Program-made: the position numbers and the translations under genes
Shown here: piece after piece, positions 7,617 through 14,060 of the stretch
Position numbering within the stretch: position 1 is the first letter of the stretch
Layout of the letters: each line of letters opens with the position of its first letter
The notes under the pieces: generated by a model
The model's input: the letters and a program-made list of their open reading frames with translations, nothing else
What the model was told of the DNA's origin: nothing
The model's database searches: none
NCBI GenBank assembly: GCA_910585815.1
Contig: CAJUFJ010000053.1
Location: 1-23,465 of the forward strand
DNA length: 23,465 bases
Reading direction: 5' to 3'
Source: an uncultured Oscillospiraceae bacterium
GTDB taxonomy: Bacteria > Bacillota > Clostridia > Oscillospirales > Oscillospiraceae

Positions 7617-8387
7617 TTATCGGAAGGTGCAGTCCAGGCCGGCATCCAGGAAAATCTGCCGGTAGCCGGCCAGGTCCTCGGGATGGAGCTGCTCAATTCC
7701 GTCGTAGTCGTAGGGGACCCCCATCTGCTGGTATTTCCGCTCCCCAAACTGGTGGAAGGGGAGGAGATGGACCTCGTGAACCTTCAAATCGGTGAGGAGG
7801 GCGGCCAGCTGTCTGGCGTCCTCCGGGCCGCTGTTGAACCGGGGGATCACCGGGATGCGGGCGATTAGGGCCTTGCCCGAGGCGGCGGCGGTGCGGAGGT
7901 TGTCTAAAATCAGCCGATTGTCCACGCCGGTGCCCGCCCTGTGGACGGTGGGGTCGCTGTGCTTGACATCCAGCAGCAGGAGGTCCACCTCGTCCAGCAG
8001 CAGCCGGAATTGCTCCGGGGCGGCAAAGCCGGTGGTCTCGGCGGCGGTATGGATTCCCTCGGCCCGGGCGGCCCGGCACAGGGCGGCGGCAAACTCCGCC
8101 TGCTGGAGCACCTCGCCCCCGGAGAGGGTCATCCCGCCCCCGGACTGGTCGTAGAAAGCCTTGTCCTGCAATACCTCGGCCATGACCTCCTCCACCGTCA
8201 CCTCCCGGCAGCGGCAGCGGTCATCGTCCAGCAGCTGGGCCTGGGCGGCATATCGGTTTTGCGACTCCGGGTTGGCGCACCAGCGGCAGGCCAGAGGACA
8301 GCCCTTGAAAAATACGGTGGTGCGGATGCCCGGACCGTCGTTGATGCTGAACTTCTGGATATTAAAGATTTGCCCGGTCTGTGCCAT
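7617..8387 (-). CDS. Radical-SAM glycyl-radical-enzyme activase (PflA/YbiY type)
   Basis: A 256-residue radical SAM protein that cuts S-adenosylmethionine to install a glycyl radical on the partner enzyme encoded divergently next door. The SAM [4Fe-4S] motif is Cys30-x3-Cys34-x2-Cys37 (GCPLACRWCANPES), preceded by the activase signature INDGPGIRTTVFFKGC, and TLSGGE near residue 90 is the SAM-binding GGE motif. It is shorter than the about 300-residue activases that carry two extra ferredoxin clusters; only an RCRC pair (Cys58, Cys60) sits where that domain would be. The start at 8387 follows GGAGG with suitable spacing; a longer frame from 8462 would run through the promoter. First gene of an operon with DeoR and the ROK kinase. 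Confidence 0.93.
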   Translation of the reverse strand: MAQTGQIFNIQKFSINDGPGIRTTVFFKGCPLACRWCANPESQNRYAAQAQLLDDDRCRCREVTVEEVMAEVLQDKAFYDQSGGGMTLSGGEVLQQAEFAAALCRAARAEGIHTAAETTGFAAPEQFRLLLDEVDLLLLDVKHSDPTVHRAGTGVDNRLILDNLRTAAASGKALIARIPVIPRFNSGPEDARQLAALLTDLKVHEVHLLPFHQFGERKYQQMGVPYDYDGIEQLHPEDLAGYRQIFLDAGLDCTFR

Positions 8388-8417
8388 ATGCCGCGCCTCC
8401 CGTCTGTTTACTTCGTT

Positions 8418-8447
8418 ATTATAGTGGGGGAGACCCCCACATGTAAA
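8418..8447 (-). promoter_or_regulatory. Promoter of activase-deoR-kinase operon
   Basis: On the minus strand TTTACA (8447-8442), an 18-base spacer and a perfect TATAAT (8423-8418) lie about 30 bases before the activase start. The spacer is almost wholly taken up by an inverted repeat, described separately. Confidence 0.8.
8424..8440. promoter_or_regulatory. Palindromic operator between -35 and -10
   Basis: GTGGGGG (8424-8430), AGA, CCCCCAC (8434-8440): a perfect 7-bp inverted repeat placed exactly between the promoter hexamers, so any bound protein would block RNA polymerase. A matching half-site GTGGGG occurs at 8520-8525, inside the spacer of the divergent glycyl radical enzyme promoter. 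The operon's DeoR protein is the natural candidate to bind both. Symmetry and place are seen; the binding protein is inferred. Confidence 0.6.
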
Positions 8448-8459
8448 GGTGCAAAAATC

Positions 8460-8485
8460 CACAAAGTTTTAATTTGAAATTTGTG
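8460..8485. repeat. Inverted repeat between the divergent promoters
   Basis: CACAAA (8460-8465) and TTTGTG (8480-8485) are inverted about an AT-rich centre containing AATTTGAAATT. GTGCA follows or precedes each arm (8449-8453 and 8483-8487). It is centred between the two divergent promoters and could be an activator or CRP/FNR-like site, but it fits no consensus I can name. Confidence 0.35.
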
Positions 8486-8507
8486 CAGTTTCATTCGTAA
8501 GTTTTTG

Positions 8508-8536
8508 TTGACTTGCTAAGTGGGGCCTGTTATGAT
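8508..8536 (+). promoter_or_regulatory. Promoter of the glycyl radical enzyme
   Basis: TTGACT (8508-8513), a 17-base spacer and TATGAT (8531-8536) form a near-consensus SigA promoter about 60 bases before the start codon. The spacer includes GTGGGG, the half-site of the palindrome in the opposite promoter. Confidence 0.85.
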
Positions 8537-8594
8537 GAAGCCAAAACCGGGGGAAGGCTTCCCCGCTGACAGTTTTAACAGGAGGTCACAGGCC

Positions 8595-11006
8595 ATGAAG
8601 AATACACAGCATTTCGGCGATCTGACGCCCCGGATGGAGCATTTCCGGGAGGAGCTGCTGGAGACTGAGCCCCAGGTGTGCGCCCAACGCGCCATCCTTA
8701 CCACTCAGAGCTATCAGGAGCACGGCGACCAGCCCGTCACCCTGAAGCGGGCCTATATGCTCCAGAATATTCTGGAGCACATGAGCATCTTTATCGAGCC
8801 CGACACCCTGCTGGCCGGCAATCAGGCTTCCACCAACCGGGCGGCCCCCATCTTCCCGGAGTACGCCATGGACTGGGTCATCCGGGAGCTGGACGAGTTC
8901 GAGGGCCGGGACGGCGACGTCTTCCGCATCAGCGAGAAGACCAAGGAGGAGTTAAGGGAGATCTACCCCTTCTGGCAGCACAACACCCTTCTGGACAAGG
9001 GCCTGGCTGCTATTCCCCCCGAGAGCCGGGTGTTCTACGACCTGGGCATCATCAAGGCGGAGGGAAATATCACCTCCGGCGACGCCCATGTGGCGGTGGC
9101 CTACGCTGACCTGCTGCGGCTGGGGCTGGTGGACTACCAGCGGCGCACCAGGGAGCACCTGGAGGGGCTGGACCTCACTGATTGTAAAAATCTGAAAAAA
9201 TCCTACTTCTACCGTGCCATTCTCATTGTGATTGACGCTGTGCGGACCTTTGCCGCCCGGTACGCCGCCCTGGCGGAGGAGCAGGCCGGGTCCGCCGCCC
9301 CGGAGCGGGCCGCCGAGCTGACCGAGATGGCCCGTATCCTGCGCAAAGTGCCCTATGAGCCGGCTGAGACCTTCCAGGAGGCGGTGCAGTCCCTGTGGCT
9401 GGTCCATCTGGTGCTTCAGATCGAGTCCAACGGCCATTCCCTGTCCTACGGGCGGATGGACCAGTACCTCTACCCCTACTATGCCAAAGACCTGGAGGCG
9501 GGCCGGATTACCCAGGACAGCGCTTGCGAGCTGATGACCAACCTGTGGCTGAAGACCTTCACCATCAATAAAATTCGCTCCTGGAGCCACACTCAGTTCT
9601 CCGCCGGCTCCCCCCTGTATCAGAACGTCACCGTGGGCGGCCAGACGGCGGACAAGAGGGACGCGGTGAATCCCATGTCCTACCTGATTCTGCGCAGCGT
9701 GGCCCAGACCCGTCTGCCCCAGCCCAACCTCACTGTGCGCTACCACGCCGGCCTGTCGGAGGACTTTATGTCCGAGGCCATCGAGGTGGTGAAGCTGGGC
9801 TTCGGCATGCCCGCCTTCAACAACGACGAGATCATCATTCCCTCCTTTATCAGCCGGGGGGTGAAGGAGGAGGACGCCTACAACTACTCCGCCATCGGCT
9901 GTGTGGAGACCGCCGTCCCCGGCAAGTGGGGCTACCGATGCACCGGCATGAGCTTCCTCAACTTCCCCAAGTCCCTGCTGATTGCCATGAACGACGGCGT
10001 GGACCCTCAGAGCGGCAAGAAGCTGACGGACGGCGCTGGCCACTTTACGGGCATGACCTCCTATGACCAGCTGTCCCACGCCTGGGACGTGGTCATCCGG
10101 GACTTCACCCGCCACAGCGCCATCATCGAGAGCGCCTGCGACATGGTGCTGGAGGAGGACGTGCCCGACATCCTCTGCTCCGCCCTGTGCGAGGACTGCA
10201 TCGGCCGGGGTCTCACCCTGAAGGAGGGCGGCGCGGTCTACGACTTTATCAGCGGCCTTCAGGTGGGCATCGCCAACCTGGCCGACTCCCTGGCCGCCAT
10301 CAAGAAGCTGGTGTTTGAGGAGAAGGTCCTCACCCCCGCCCAGCTGTGGGAGGCCCTCCAGTCCGACTTCGCCGGCGAGGAGGGGGAGCGGGTCCGCCAG
10401 CTGCTGATCCACCAGGCACCCAAGTACGGCAACGATGACGACTATGTGGATAAGCTGGTGGTGGACGCCTACAACGTCTATATCGACGAGATTAAGAAGT
10501 ACCCCAACACCCGCTTTGGCCGGGGGCCCATCGGCGGCATCCGGTATGCGGGCACCTCCTCCATCTCGGCCAACGTGGGCCAGGGGAGGGGTACCCTGGC
10601 CACCCCCGACGGCCGCCACGCAGGCGAGCCCCTGGCCGAGGGCTGTTCCCCCAGCCACGCCATGGACACCCACGGCCCCACCGCTGTGTTTAAGAGCGTG
10701 TCCAAGCTGCCCACCGCCGACATCACCGGCGGCGTCCTCCTCAACCAGAAGGTGACCCCCACCCTGCTGTCCCGGGAGGAGAACAAGACCAAGCTCATCG
10801 CCCTGATTCGGGCGTTCTTCAACGCCCTCCACGGCTACCACGTCCAGTATAATGTGGTCTCCCGGGAGACCCTCCTGGACGCCCAGGTCCACCCGGAGGA
10901 CCACCGGGACCTGATTGTCCGGGTGGCGGGCTACAGCGCCTTCTTTAACGTGCTGTCCCGCCAGACTCAGGACGACATCATCGCCCGCACCGAACAGACC
11001 CTGTAA
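8595..11006 (+). CDS. Glycyl radical enzyme, YbiW/PflD type (probable anhydrohexitol-6-phosphate lyase)
   Basis: An 803-residue anaerobic glycyl radical enzyme. The thiyl cysteine is Cys436 in SAIGCVETAVPGKWGYRC with the base Glu438, and the radical glycine is Gly779 in RVAGYSAFF, 24 residues from the end. Cys-x-Glu marks the dehydratase/C-O lyase branch, not pyruvate formate-lyase, which has adjacent cysteines. From memory, long stretches (IKAEGN, QIESNGHS, GRMDQYLYPYY, SAGSPLYQNVT, GFGMPAFNNDE, GKWGYRCTGMSF, PKYGNDDD, TSSISANV) match E. coli YbiW closely. YbiW and PflD are reported to open 1,5-anhydroglucitol- or 1,5-anhydromannitol-6-phosphate to 1-deoxyfructose 6-phosphate. Start 8595 follows AGGAGG; the frame further upstream crosses the promoter. 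Divergent from its activase. The aldolase expected to follow is not in the window. Enzyme class is certain; substrate is inferred. Confidence 0.93.
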   Translation: MKNTQHFGDLTPRMEHFREELLETEPQVCAQRAILTTQSYQEHGDQPVTLKRAYMLQNILEHMSIFIEPDTLLAGNQASTNRAAPIFPEYAMDWVIRELDEFEGRDGDVFRISEKTKEELREIYPFWQHNTLLDKGLAAIPPESRVFYDLGIIKAEGNITSGDAHVAVAYADLLRLGLVDYQRRTREHLEGLDLTDCKNLKKSYFYRAILIVIDAVRTFAARYAALAEEQAGSAAPERAAELTEMARILRKVPYEPAETFQEAVQSLWLVHLVLQIESNGHSLSYGRMDQYLYPYYAKDLEAGRITQDSACELMTNLWLKTFTINKIRSWSHTQFSAGSPLYQNVTVGGQTADKRDAVNPMSYLILRSVAQTRLPQPNLTVRYHAGLSEDFMSEAIEVVKLGFGMPAFNNDEIIIPSFISRGVKEEDAYNYSAIGCVETAVPGKWGYRCTGMSFLNFPKSLLIAMNDGVDPQSGKKLTDGAGHFTGMTSYDQLSHAWDVVIRDFTRHSAIIESACDMVLEEDVPDILCSALCEDCIGRGLTLKEGGAVYDFISGLQVGIANLADSLAAIKKLVFEEKVLTPAQLWEALQSDFAGEEGERVRQLLIHQAPKYGNDDDYVDKLVVDAYNVYIDEIKKYPNTRFGRGPIGGIRYAGTSSISANVGQGRGTLATPDGRHAGEPLAEGCSPSHAMDTHGPTAVFKSVSKLPTADITGGVLLNQKVTPTLLSREENKTKLIALIRAFFNALHGYHVQYNVVSRETLLDAQVHPEDHRDLIVRVAGYSAFFNVLSRQTQDDIIARTEQTL
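10983..11006 (+). repeat. Island-flanking repeat, left copy (3' end of the glycyl radical enzyme gene)
   Basis: The last 24 bases of the gene, ending in its TAA, recur at 12528-12551: 13 identical bases, one A/T mismatch, then 10 identical bases including the stop codon. Encodes ARTEQTL-stop. Confidence 0.85.
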
Positions 11007-11014
11007 CAAAAAGC

Positions 11015-11043
11015 GCCCCCGGCCGCGAGGCCGGGGGCATTTT
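11015..11043 (+). terminator. Rho-independent terminator after the glycyl radical enzyme
   Basis: A perfect 10-bp GC stem, GCCCCCGGCC (11015-11024) with GGCCGGGGGC (11029-11038), a GCGA loop and only a short ATTTT tail, starting 9 bases after the stop codon. Confidence 0.85.
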
Positions 11044-11047
11044 GGGT

Positions 11048-11206
11048 TCATTCGTGAAAATGGACAGTAGATAGATGCCAAAACGATAAGAATAAATAAT
11101 CCCTTTTCAGATTGGTGTTACGAAAAGCCGCTTCGTCAAACCGCGCGTCAAAATATCCAAAGCGGGCAATCCTCTGTTGATGGATGACTGTCCGATAAAT
11201 AAAAAT
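11048..11206 (-). pseudogene. Possible gene fragment, about 52 codons, no start
   Basis: Immediately after the stop of the CxC-protein gene and in the same frame, 52 sense codons run to a TGA at 11050-11048. The translation (including RIARFGYFDARFDEAAFRN and DYLFLSFWHLS) looks protein-like but has no start codon or ribosome site. It may be the tail of a gene lost when the island formed, or chance. I do not recognise the family. Confidence 0.3.
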
Positions 11207-11785
11207 TTATTGAACTGTAATTCTTAAAAGGCAAAAATCAAATCCTTGCCGTATGCTTTGCACAATTTCTACATAGACAGGTTTCTCAAAAACAATCTCA
11301 AATAATTTTTTGTTATATCCAGCAGTGCAGTGACACCATGTTAATGAATTTGAATTTTTTGCTTTTTCTAACATAGGACATTCACAAGAAAACATTTTTG
11401 TATATAATTGATTATCTTTAATAAACCAACCGGCACCATTTTCATTCAAAGCATTGACAAATCTATGCAAATCCTTATCTACAGAGAGATAGAGCTGTTT
11501 CAAGCTATTTGCTGTATCTTCTAACCTGCCATTTTCATTACAATAGCACTCTCGGCGAATGTTTTTTACCGTTTCCTTATCAAATCTATTTTCAAGAATA
11601 GCAGATAGCTTTTCTACCCACTCAGCTCGAATGTCCGGCGTTGAATTTACAGATAATGGAATTTCTTTTAGTATGCTTTCTGCAACTTCCCTTGATATAT
11701 TCTTTTCCAAACTATGTTTCAACCTCATCAATTCATCTATTTCTAATGTCGGAGAAACTTGCTCTGGCATAGAAAAATTTTTCAT
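11207..11785 (-). CDS. Uncharacterised protein with three CxC pairs (DUF6144-like)
   Basis: A 192-residue protein without signal peptide or membrane segment. The N-terminal half is helical and charged; the C-terminal half holds seven cysteines, six of them in CxC pairs at 80/82, 134/136 and 151/153 (RRECYCNENGR, MFSCECPM, WCHCTAGYN), ending GFDFCLLRIT. This pattern suggests a metal or iron-sulfur site. It resembles a Firmicutes family that I believe is catalogued as DUF6144, recalled with moderate confidence; function is unknown. The start at 11785 follows AAGGAG and a promoter 28 bases upstream; the longer frame to 11908 would cross the -10 and -35 boxes. Composition is AT-rich, unlike neighbours, in keeping with transfer. 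Confidence 0.75.
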   Translation of the reverse strand: MKNFSMPEQVSPTLEIDELMRLKHSLEKNISREVAESILKEIPLSVNSTPDIRAEWVEKLSAILENRFDKETVKNIRRECYCNENGRLEDTANSLKQLYLSVDKDLHRFVNALNENGAGWFIKDNQLYTKMFSCECPMLEKAKNSNSLTWCHCTAGYNKKLFEIVFEKPVYVEIVQSIRQGFDFCLLRITVQ

Positions 11786-11819
11786 ATTCTTTCTCCTTAA
11801 ATCGCAATTTGCCGAATTG

Positions 11820-11848
11820 ATTATAGCAGATAGTTTCCATAATATCAA
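11820..11848 (-). promoter_or_regulatory. Promoter of the CxC-pair protein gene
   Basis: On the minus strand TTGATA (11848-11843), 17 bases, TATAAT (11825-11820). This near-perfect promoter also fixes the start codon downstream at 11785. Confidence 0.8.
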
Positions 11849-11921
11849 TGTGCTTTTGTAGAAACTGCCGAAGTTATATCCCAGCAACACTTTCCTTACA
11901 AGGGACAATAAATAACAACGC

Positions 11922-11949
11922 TTGTATTTTTAAATTTATGTGATATAAT
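11922..11949 (+). promoter_or_regulatory. Promoter upstream of the membrane-anchored protein gene
   Basis: TATAAT at 11944-11949 is preceded by TG one base away (extended -10) and, 16 bases up, by TTGTAT (11922-11927). A second candidate is TTGACA (11989-11994) with TAAAAC 17 bases on (12012-12017), nearer the gene. Either could serve the start at 12048. Confidence 0.6.
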
Positions 11950-12047
11950 ACAAAATAAGCAAGAACTCCAATTGATTTCATGTTGCTTTTGACAAAGCGT
12001 TAAAGTAAAAGTAAAACTTTCGGCAGTATGTTTAAATAGGAGTGGAA

Positions 12048-12515
12048 ATGAGCAAACGGAAAAAATCTCTTGTACTAATTACAGTTCTGATCGTTAGTAT
12101 CATACTGGTGTATTGCCTTATCCCAAAAACCTTGAAAAACATCATAAAACAGGGCGTGAAGGACTGGGACGGAATTACATATTGTACAGTTTATGATGTA
12201 TCCGGAAATCTTACATCGGATTACGCAGGGGAAAGCAGGCAGTTTTTCGGTTTGGATAATGAGCAGTCATGGCCTCTTTTAGAACACGTTATGGTGGTTG
12301 GCCCTATTTGGTATCAACGCGCCTCTGGCGGTTCTGAGTTGGTAAATTTGTATTTTTCCCTTCCCCAAAAGGATGGCTCGCATCATCAGCTTACTGTGGA
12401 ATTGATAGGCGCTTCCGATGGACTTCCGGCGTTTGTAAACGTAGGCAATTGCGGCTATATTGTAGTATCAGGAGGTTCAGAAATTGACCGTTTTATTCAT
12501 GAATCCATGAGATAG
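12048..12515 (+). CDS. Small membrane-anchored protein of unknown function
   Basis: A 155-residue protein with a basic N-terminus (SKRKK) and one hydrophobic helix at about residues 7-26 (LVLITVLIVSIILVY), then a soluble domain of roughly 125 residues, presumably outside the membrane. There is no convincing lipobox and no recognised enzymatic motif. The start at 12048 is chosen because AGGAG ends 5 bases before it; a GTG at 12042 overlaps that site. The gene is AT-rich like its divergent neighbour and ends 12 bases before the repeated glycyl radical enzyme tail. I do not recognise the family. Being paired with the CxC protein only by divergence, a joint role is unproven. Confidence 0.7.
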   Translation: MSKRKKSLVLITVLIVSIILVYCLIPKTLKNIIKQGVKDWDGITYCTVYDVSGNLTSDYAGESRQFFGLDNEQSWPLLEHVMVVGPIWYQRASGGSELVNLYFSLPQKDGSHHQLTVELIGASDGLPAFVNVGNCGYIVVSGGSEIDRFIHESMR

Positions 12516-12527
12516 AGAAGGCAGCTT

Positions 12528-12551
12528 GCCCGCACCGAACTGACCCTGTAA
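12528..12551 (+). repeat. Island-flanking repeat, right copy (orphan glycyl radical enzyme tail)
   Basis: The 24 bases match 10983-11006 with one mismatch and encode ARTELTL-stop, an orphan C-terminal end of a glycyl radical enzyme. A strong plus-strand terminator follows 6 bases later, as expected behind a real gene end. Confidence 0.85.
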
Positions 12552-12556
12552 AACTG

Positions 12557-12595
12557 AAATCCTCCGGCGGAGTGAACCGCCGGAGGATTTTTCTG
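12557..12595 (+). terminator. Rho-independent terminator behind the orphan gene tail
   Basis: A 14-bp stem, AAATCCTCCGGCGG (12557-12570) with CCGCCGGAGGATTT (12577-12590), an AGTGAA loop and a TTTTTCT run. It is oriented for plus-strand transcripts, although read in reverse it may also end the MATE gene, which stops at 12609. Confidence 0.9.
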
Positions 12596-12608
12596 TGTTG
12601 AGGAGGCC

Positions 12609-13976
12609 TCATTCCGGGGGAGGGGACAGGCGTTCCGTCTGGTAGATTCTCCAGCACAGGATGGAGGAGACCACCAGGGAGATGCTGTCCACAATGGGCT
12701 GCACCCACATACAGCCATAGAGGGGAACCAGGCGGTCCATGAAAAACAGGATGGGAATGTCCAGAACGCCCTTTCGCAGAATGGAGCACAGGAGGGATTC
12801 CTTAAACCTTTCCATGGCCTGGAACTGAATTATGATCAGGTAGCAGAGCGCCATAAGGGGCATGGCGATGACCATGCGCCGGAGAAAGGAGGCGCTGTAG
12901 GCGATTGTGACGGAGTCTTTGATGAAAATGGTAGACAGCGGTTCTGCGAAAATTTCGTAAAGCACGACGCATAGCATGGAAAAGCTGGAAGAAATGATAC
13001 ACCCCAGCTGAAATGCGGAGTTTTTGCGCTGGATATTTCCCGCCGCGTGGTTATAGGCCAGCAGGGGGAGCAGGCCATTTGCCACGCCCAGGGAGAAGTA
13101 CAGCGGAAGCTGGTCCAGCTTTTTGGCGATTCCAAACGCGGCGACCGCCTGGTCGGAATATTTGGATATAAATTTGGATTGGGCCGAAACCGCGAACACG
13201 GTGAGTGCGTACTGCACGGCGGAGGGGAAGCCGATGGACAAAATGGTTTTCAGATACTGGGGCGTAAAGCGCAATCTGGAAAAGGATGGGCTTAATACGG
13301 TGGAAGCTCGGTTTTTCAGCAGGTAAATCAGGAAAAAAGCGGTGGCGCCCATGTTGGAGAGGGCGGTGGCGATGCCGGCCCCCACGGTACCCAGTCCCAG
13401 GAAGGAGGGGAGAATCAGCAGCGGGTCCAGCATCAGGTTCAGCAGGCCGCCGAAGGAGACGCCGATGGAAGCGTAGTTGGCCCCGCCCTCGGCGCGGACC
13501 AGATTGGCCAGCAGGGTGTTCATCACAGTAAATGGGCCGCCCAGAACAATAACCCATTGCGCGTACCGCGCTGCCCAGGGAAAGGTTTCGGAAGACGCGC
13601 CGCACAGATATAAAATGGGCGTTTTCAGCCCGGCAAACAGAAGGGAGAAGCAGCAGGCCGCCAACAGCCCGCACCAGATGGAGATGGCGGAGATACATCT
13701 TGCGGCGTGGCTGTCGTTCCGGCCCAGCGCGCGGGAGATGGCGCTGGCTCCGCCGATGCCGAACAGGTTGGAGATGGCGGTGAGCATCAAAAAGGAGGGG
13801 AAAGCGACTGTAACCGCCGCCGTCTGGCGGGGGTCGTTGAGCAGGCCCACAAAATAGGTGTCGGCCAGGTTATAGATCAGCGTGATCATCTGGCTGGCAA
13901 TCGCCGGGACCACCTGAATCAGCACCGCTTTTTTAATGGGATAGTCTTCAAAAACAGAGATACGCGTATTTTTCAT
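12609..13976 (-). CDS. MATE-family multidrug/cation exporter
   Basis: A 455-residue inner-membrane protein with about 12 hydrophobic helices in two homologous halves, typical of MATE antiporters that export cationic drugs or metabolites using a sodium or proton gradient. Characteristic segments are IPAIASQMITLIYNLADTYFVG-like residues near 24-45 (here VVPAIASQMITLIYNLADTY), GIGGASAISRALGR near 73-86 and FGIAKKLDQLP in the second half, closest to the MepA/DinF-like subgroup. Full family length, no defect. The start follows AAGGGGAA. It is a single gene between hairpins, with no regulator beside it, so its substrate cannot be told. It is GC-moderate and slightly less biased in codon use than the metabolic operons. 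Confidence 0.92.
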   Translation of the reverse strand: MKNTRISVFEDYPIKKAVLIQVVPAIASQMITLIYNLADTYFVGLLNDPRQTAAVTVAFPSFLMLTAISNLFGIGGASAISRALGRNDSHAARCISAISIWCGLLAACCFSLLFAGLKTPILYLCGASSETFPWAARYAQWVIVLGGPFTVMNTLLANLVRAEGGANYASIGVSFGGLLNLMLDPLLILPSFLGLGTVGAGIATALSNMGATAFFLIYLLKNRASTVLSPSFSRLRFTPQYLKTILSIGFPSAVQYALTVFAVSAQSKFISKYSDQAVAAFGIAKKLDQLPLYFSLGVANGLLPLLAYNHAAGNIQRKNSAFQLGCIISSSFSMLCVVLYEIFAEPLSTIFIKDSVTIAYSASFLRRMVIAMPLMALCYLIIIQFQAMERFKESLLCSILRKGVLDIPILFFMDRLVPLYGCMWVQPIVDSISLVVSSILCWRIYQTERLSPPPE

Positions 13977-14009
13977 AGAAGCAGATTCCCCTTACCAGTT
14001 GTAACGCAG

Positions 14010-14049
14010 AAACGACGCACACAGCGGAAAACCAATGTGTGCGTCGTTT
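14010..14049 (-). terminator. Hairpin terminator between racemase and MATE genes
   Basis: A perfect 14-bp stem, AAACGACGCACACA (14010-14023) with TGTGTGCGTCGTTT (14036-14049), and a 12-base loop. It lies just after the racemase stop codon and before the MATE ribosome site. The T run on the minus strand is short (GTTTCTG), so termination may be partial. Confidence 0.7.
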
Positions 14050-14060
14050 TCCCGGATGGC

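Larger units (their letters stand above)
11007..12527. mobile_element. AT-rich island inserted behind the glycyl radical enzyme gene
   Basis: From about 11044 the composition drops from very GC-rich to strongly AT-rich and returns abruptly at 12528, where the repeated gene end begins. Inside are two divergent genes of unknown function with their own promoters and a possible gene fragment. There is no integrase or transposase. The flanking 24-bp repeat of a gene's 3' end resembles the target duplication made by integration into a gene terminus, but could also come from loss of most of a tandem gene copy. Foreign origin is well supported by composition; the mechanism is inferred. Confidence 0.5.

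Noticed and set aside
7598..7747. Upstream extension of the second DeoR gene
   Set aside because: It overlaps the activase gene's end and has no ribosome site, while the DNA-binding domain begins at 7597.
8595..11006. Pyruvate formate-lyase identity
   Set aside because: The active site is a single Cys with x-Glu instead of the two adjacent cysteines of pyruvate formate-lyase.
8952..11081. 709-codon open frame antisense to the glycyl radical enzyme
   Set aside because: Low-complexity Gly/Val/His/Leu-rich translation typical of GC-rich antisense, with the sense strand holding all catalytic motifs.
11786..11908. Longer start for the CxC-pair protein
   Set aside because: It would include the TTGATA/TATAAT promoter in the coding region.
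11007..12551. Insertion sequence
   Set aside because: No transposase and no terminal inverted repeats found; the flanking 24-base repeat is part of a gene end and too long for a usual IS target duplication.
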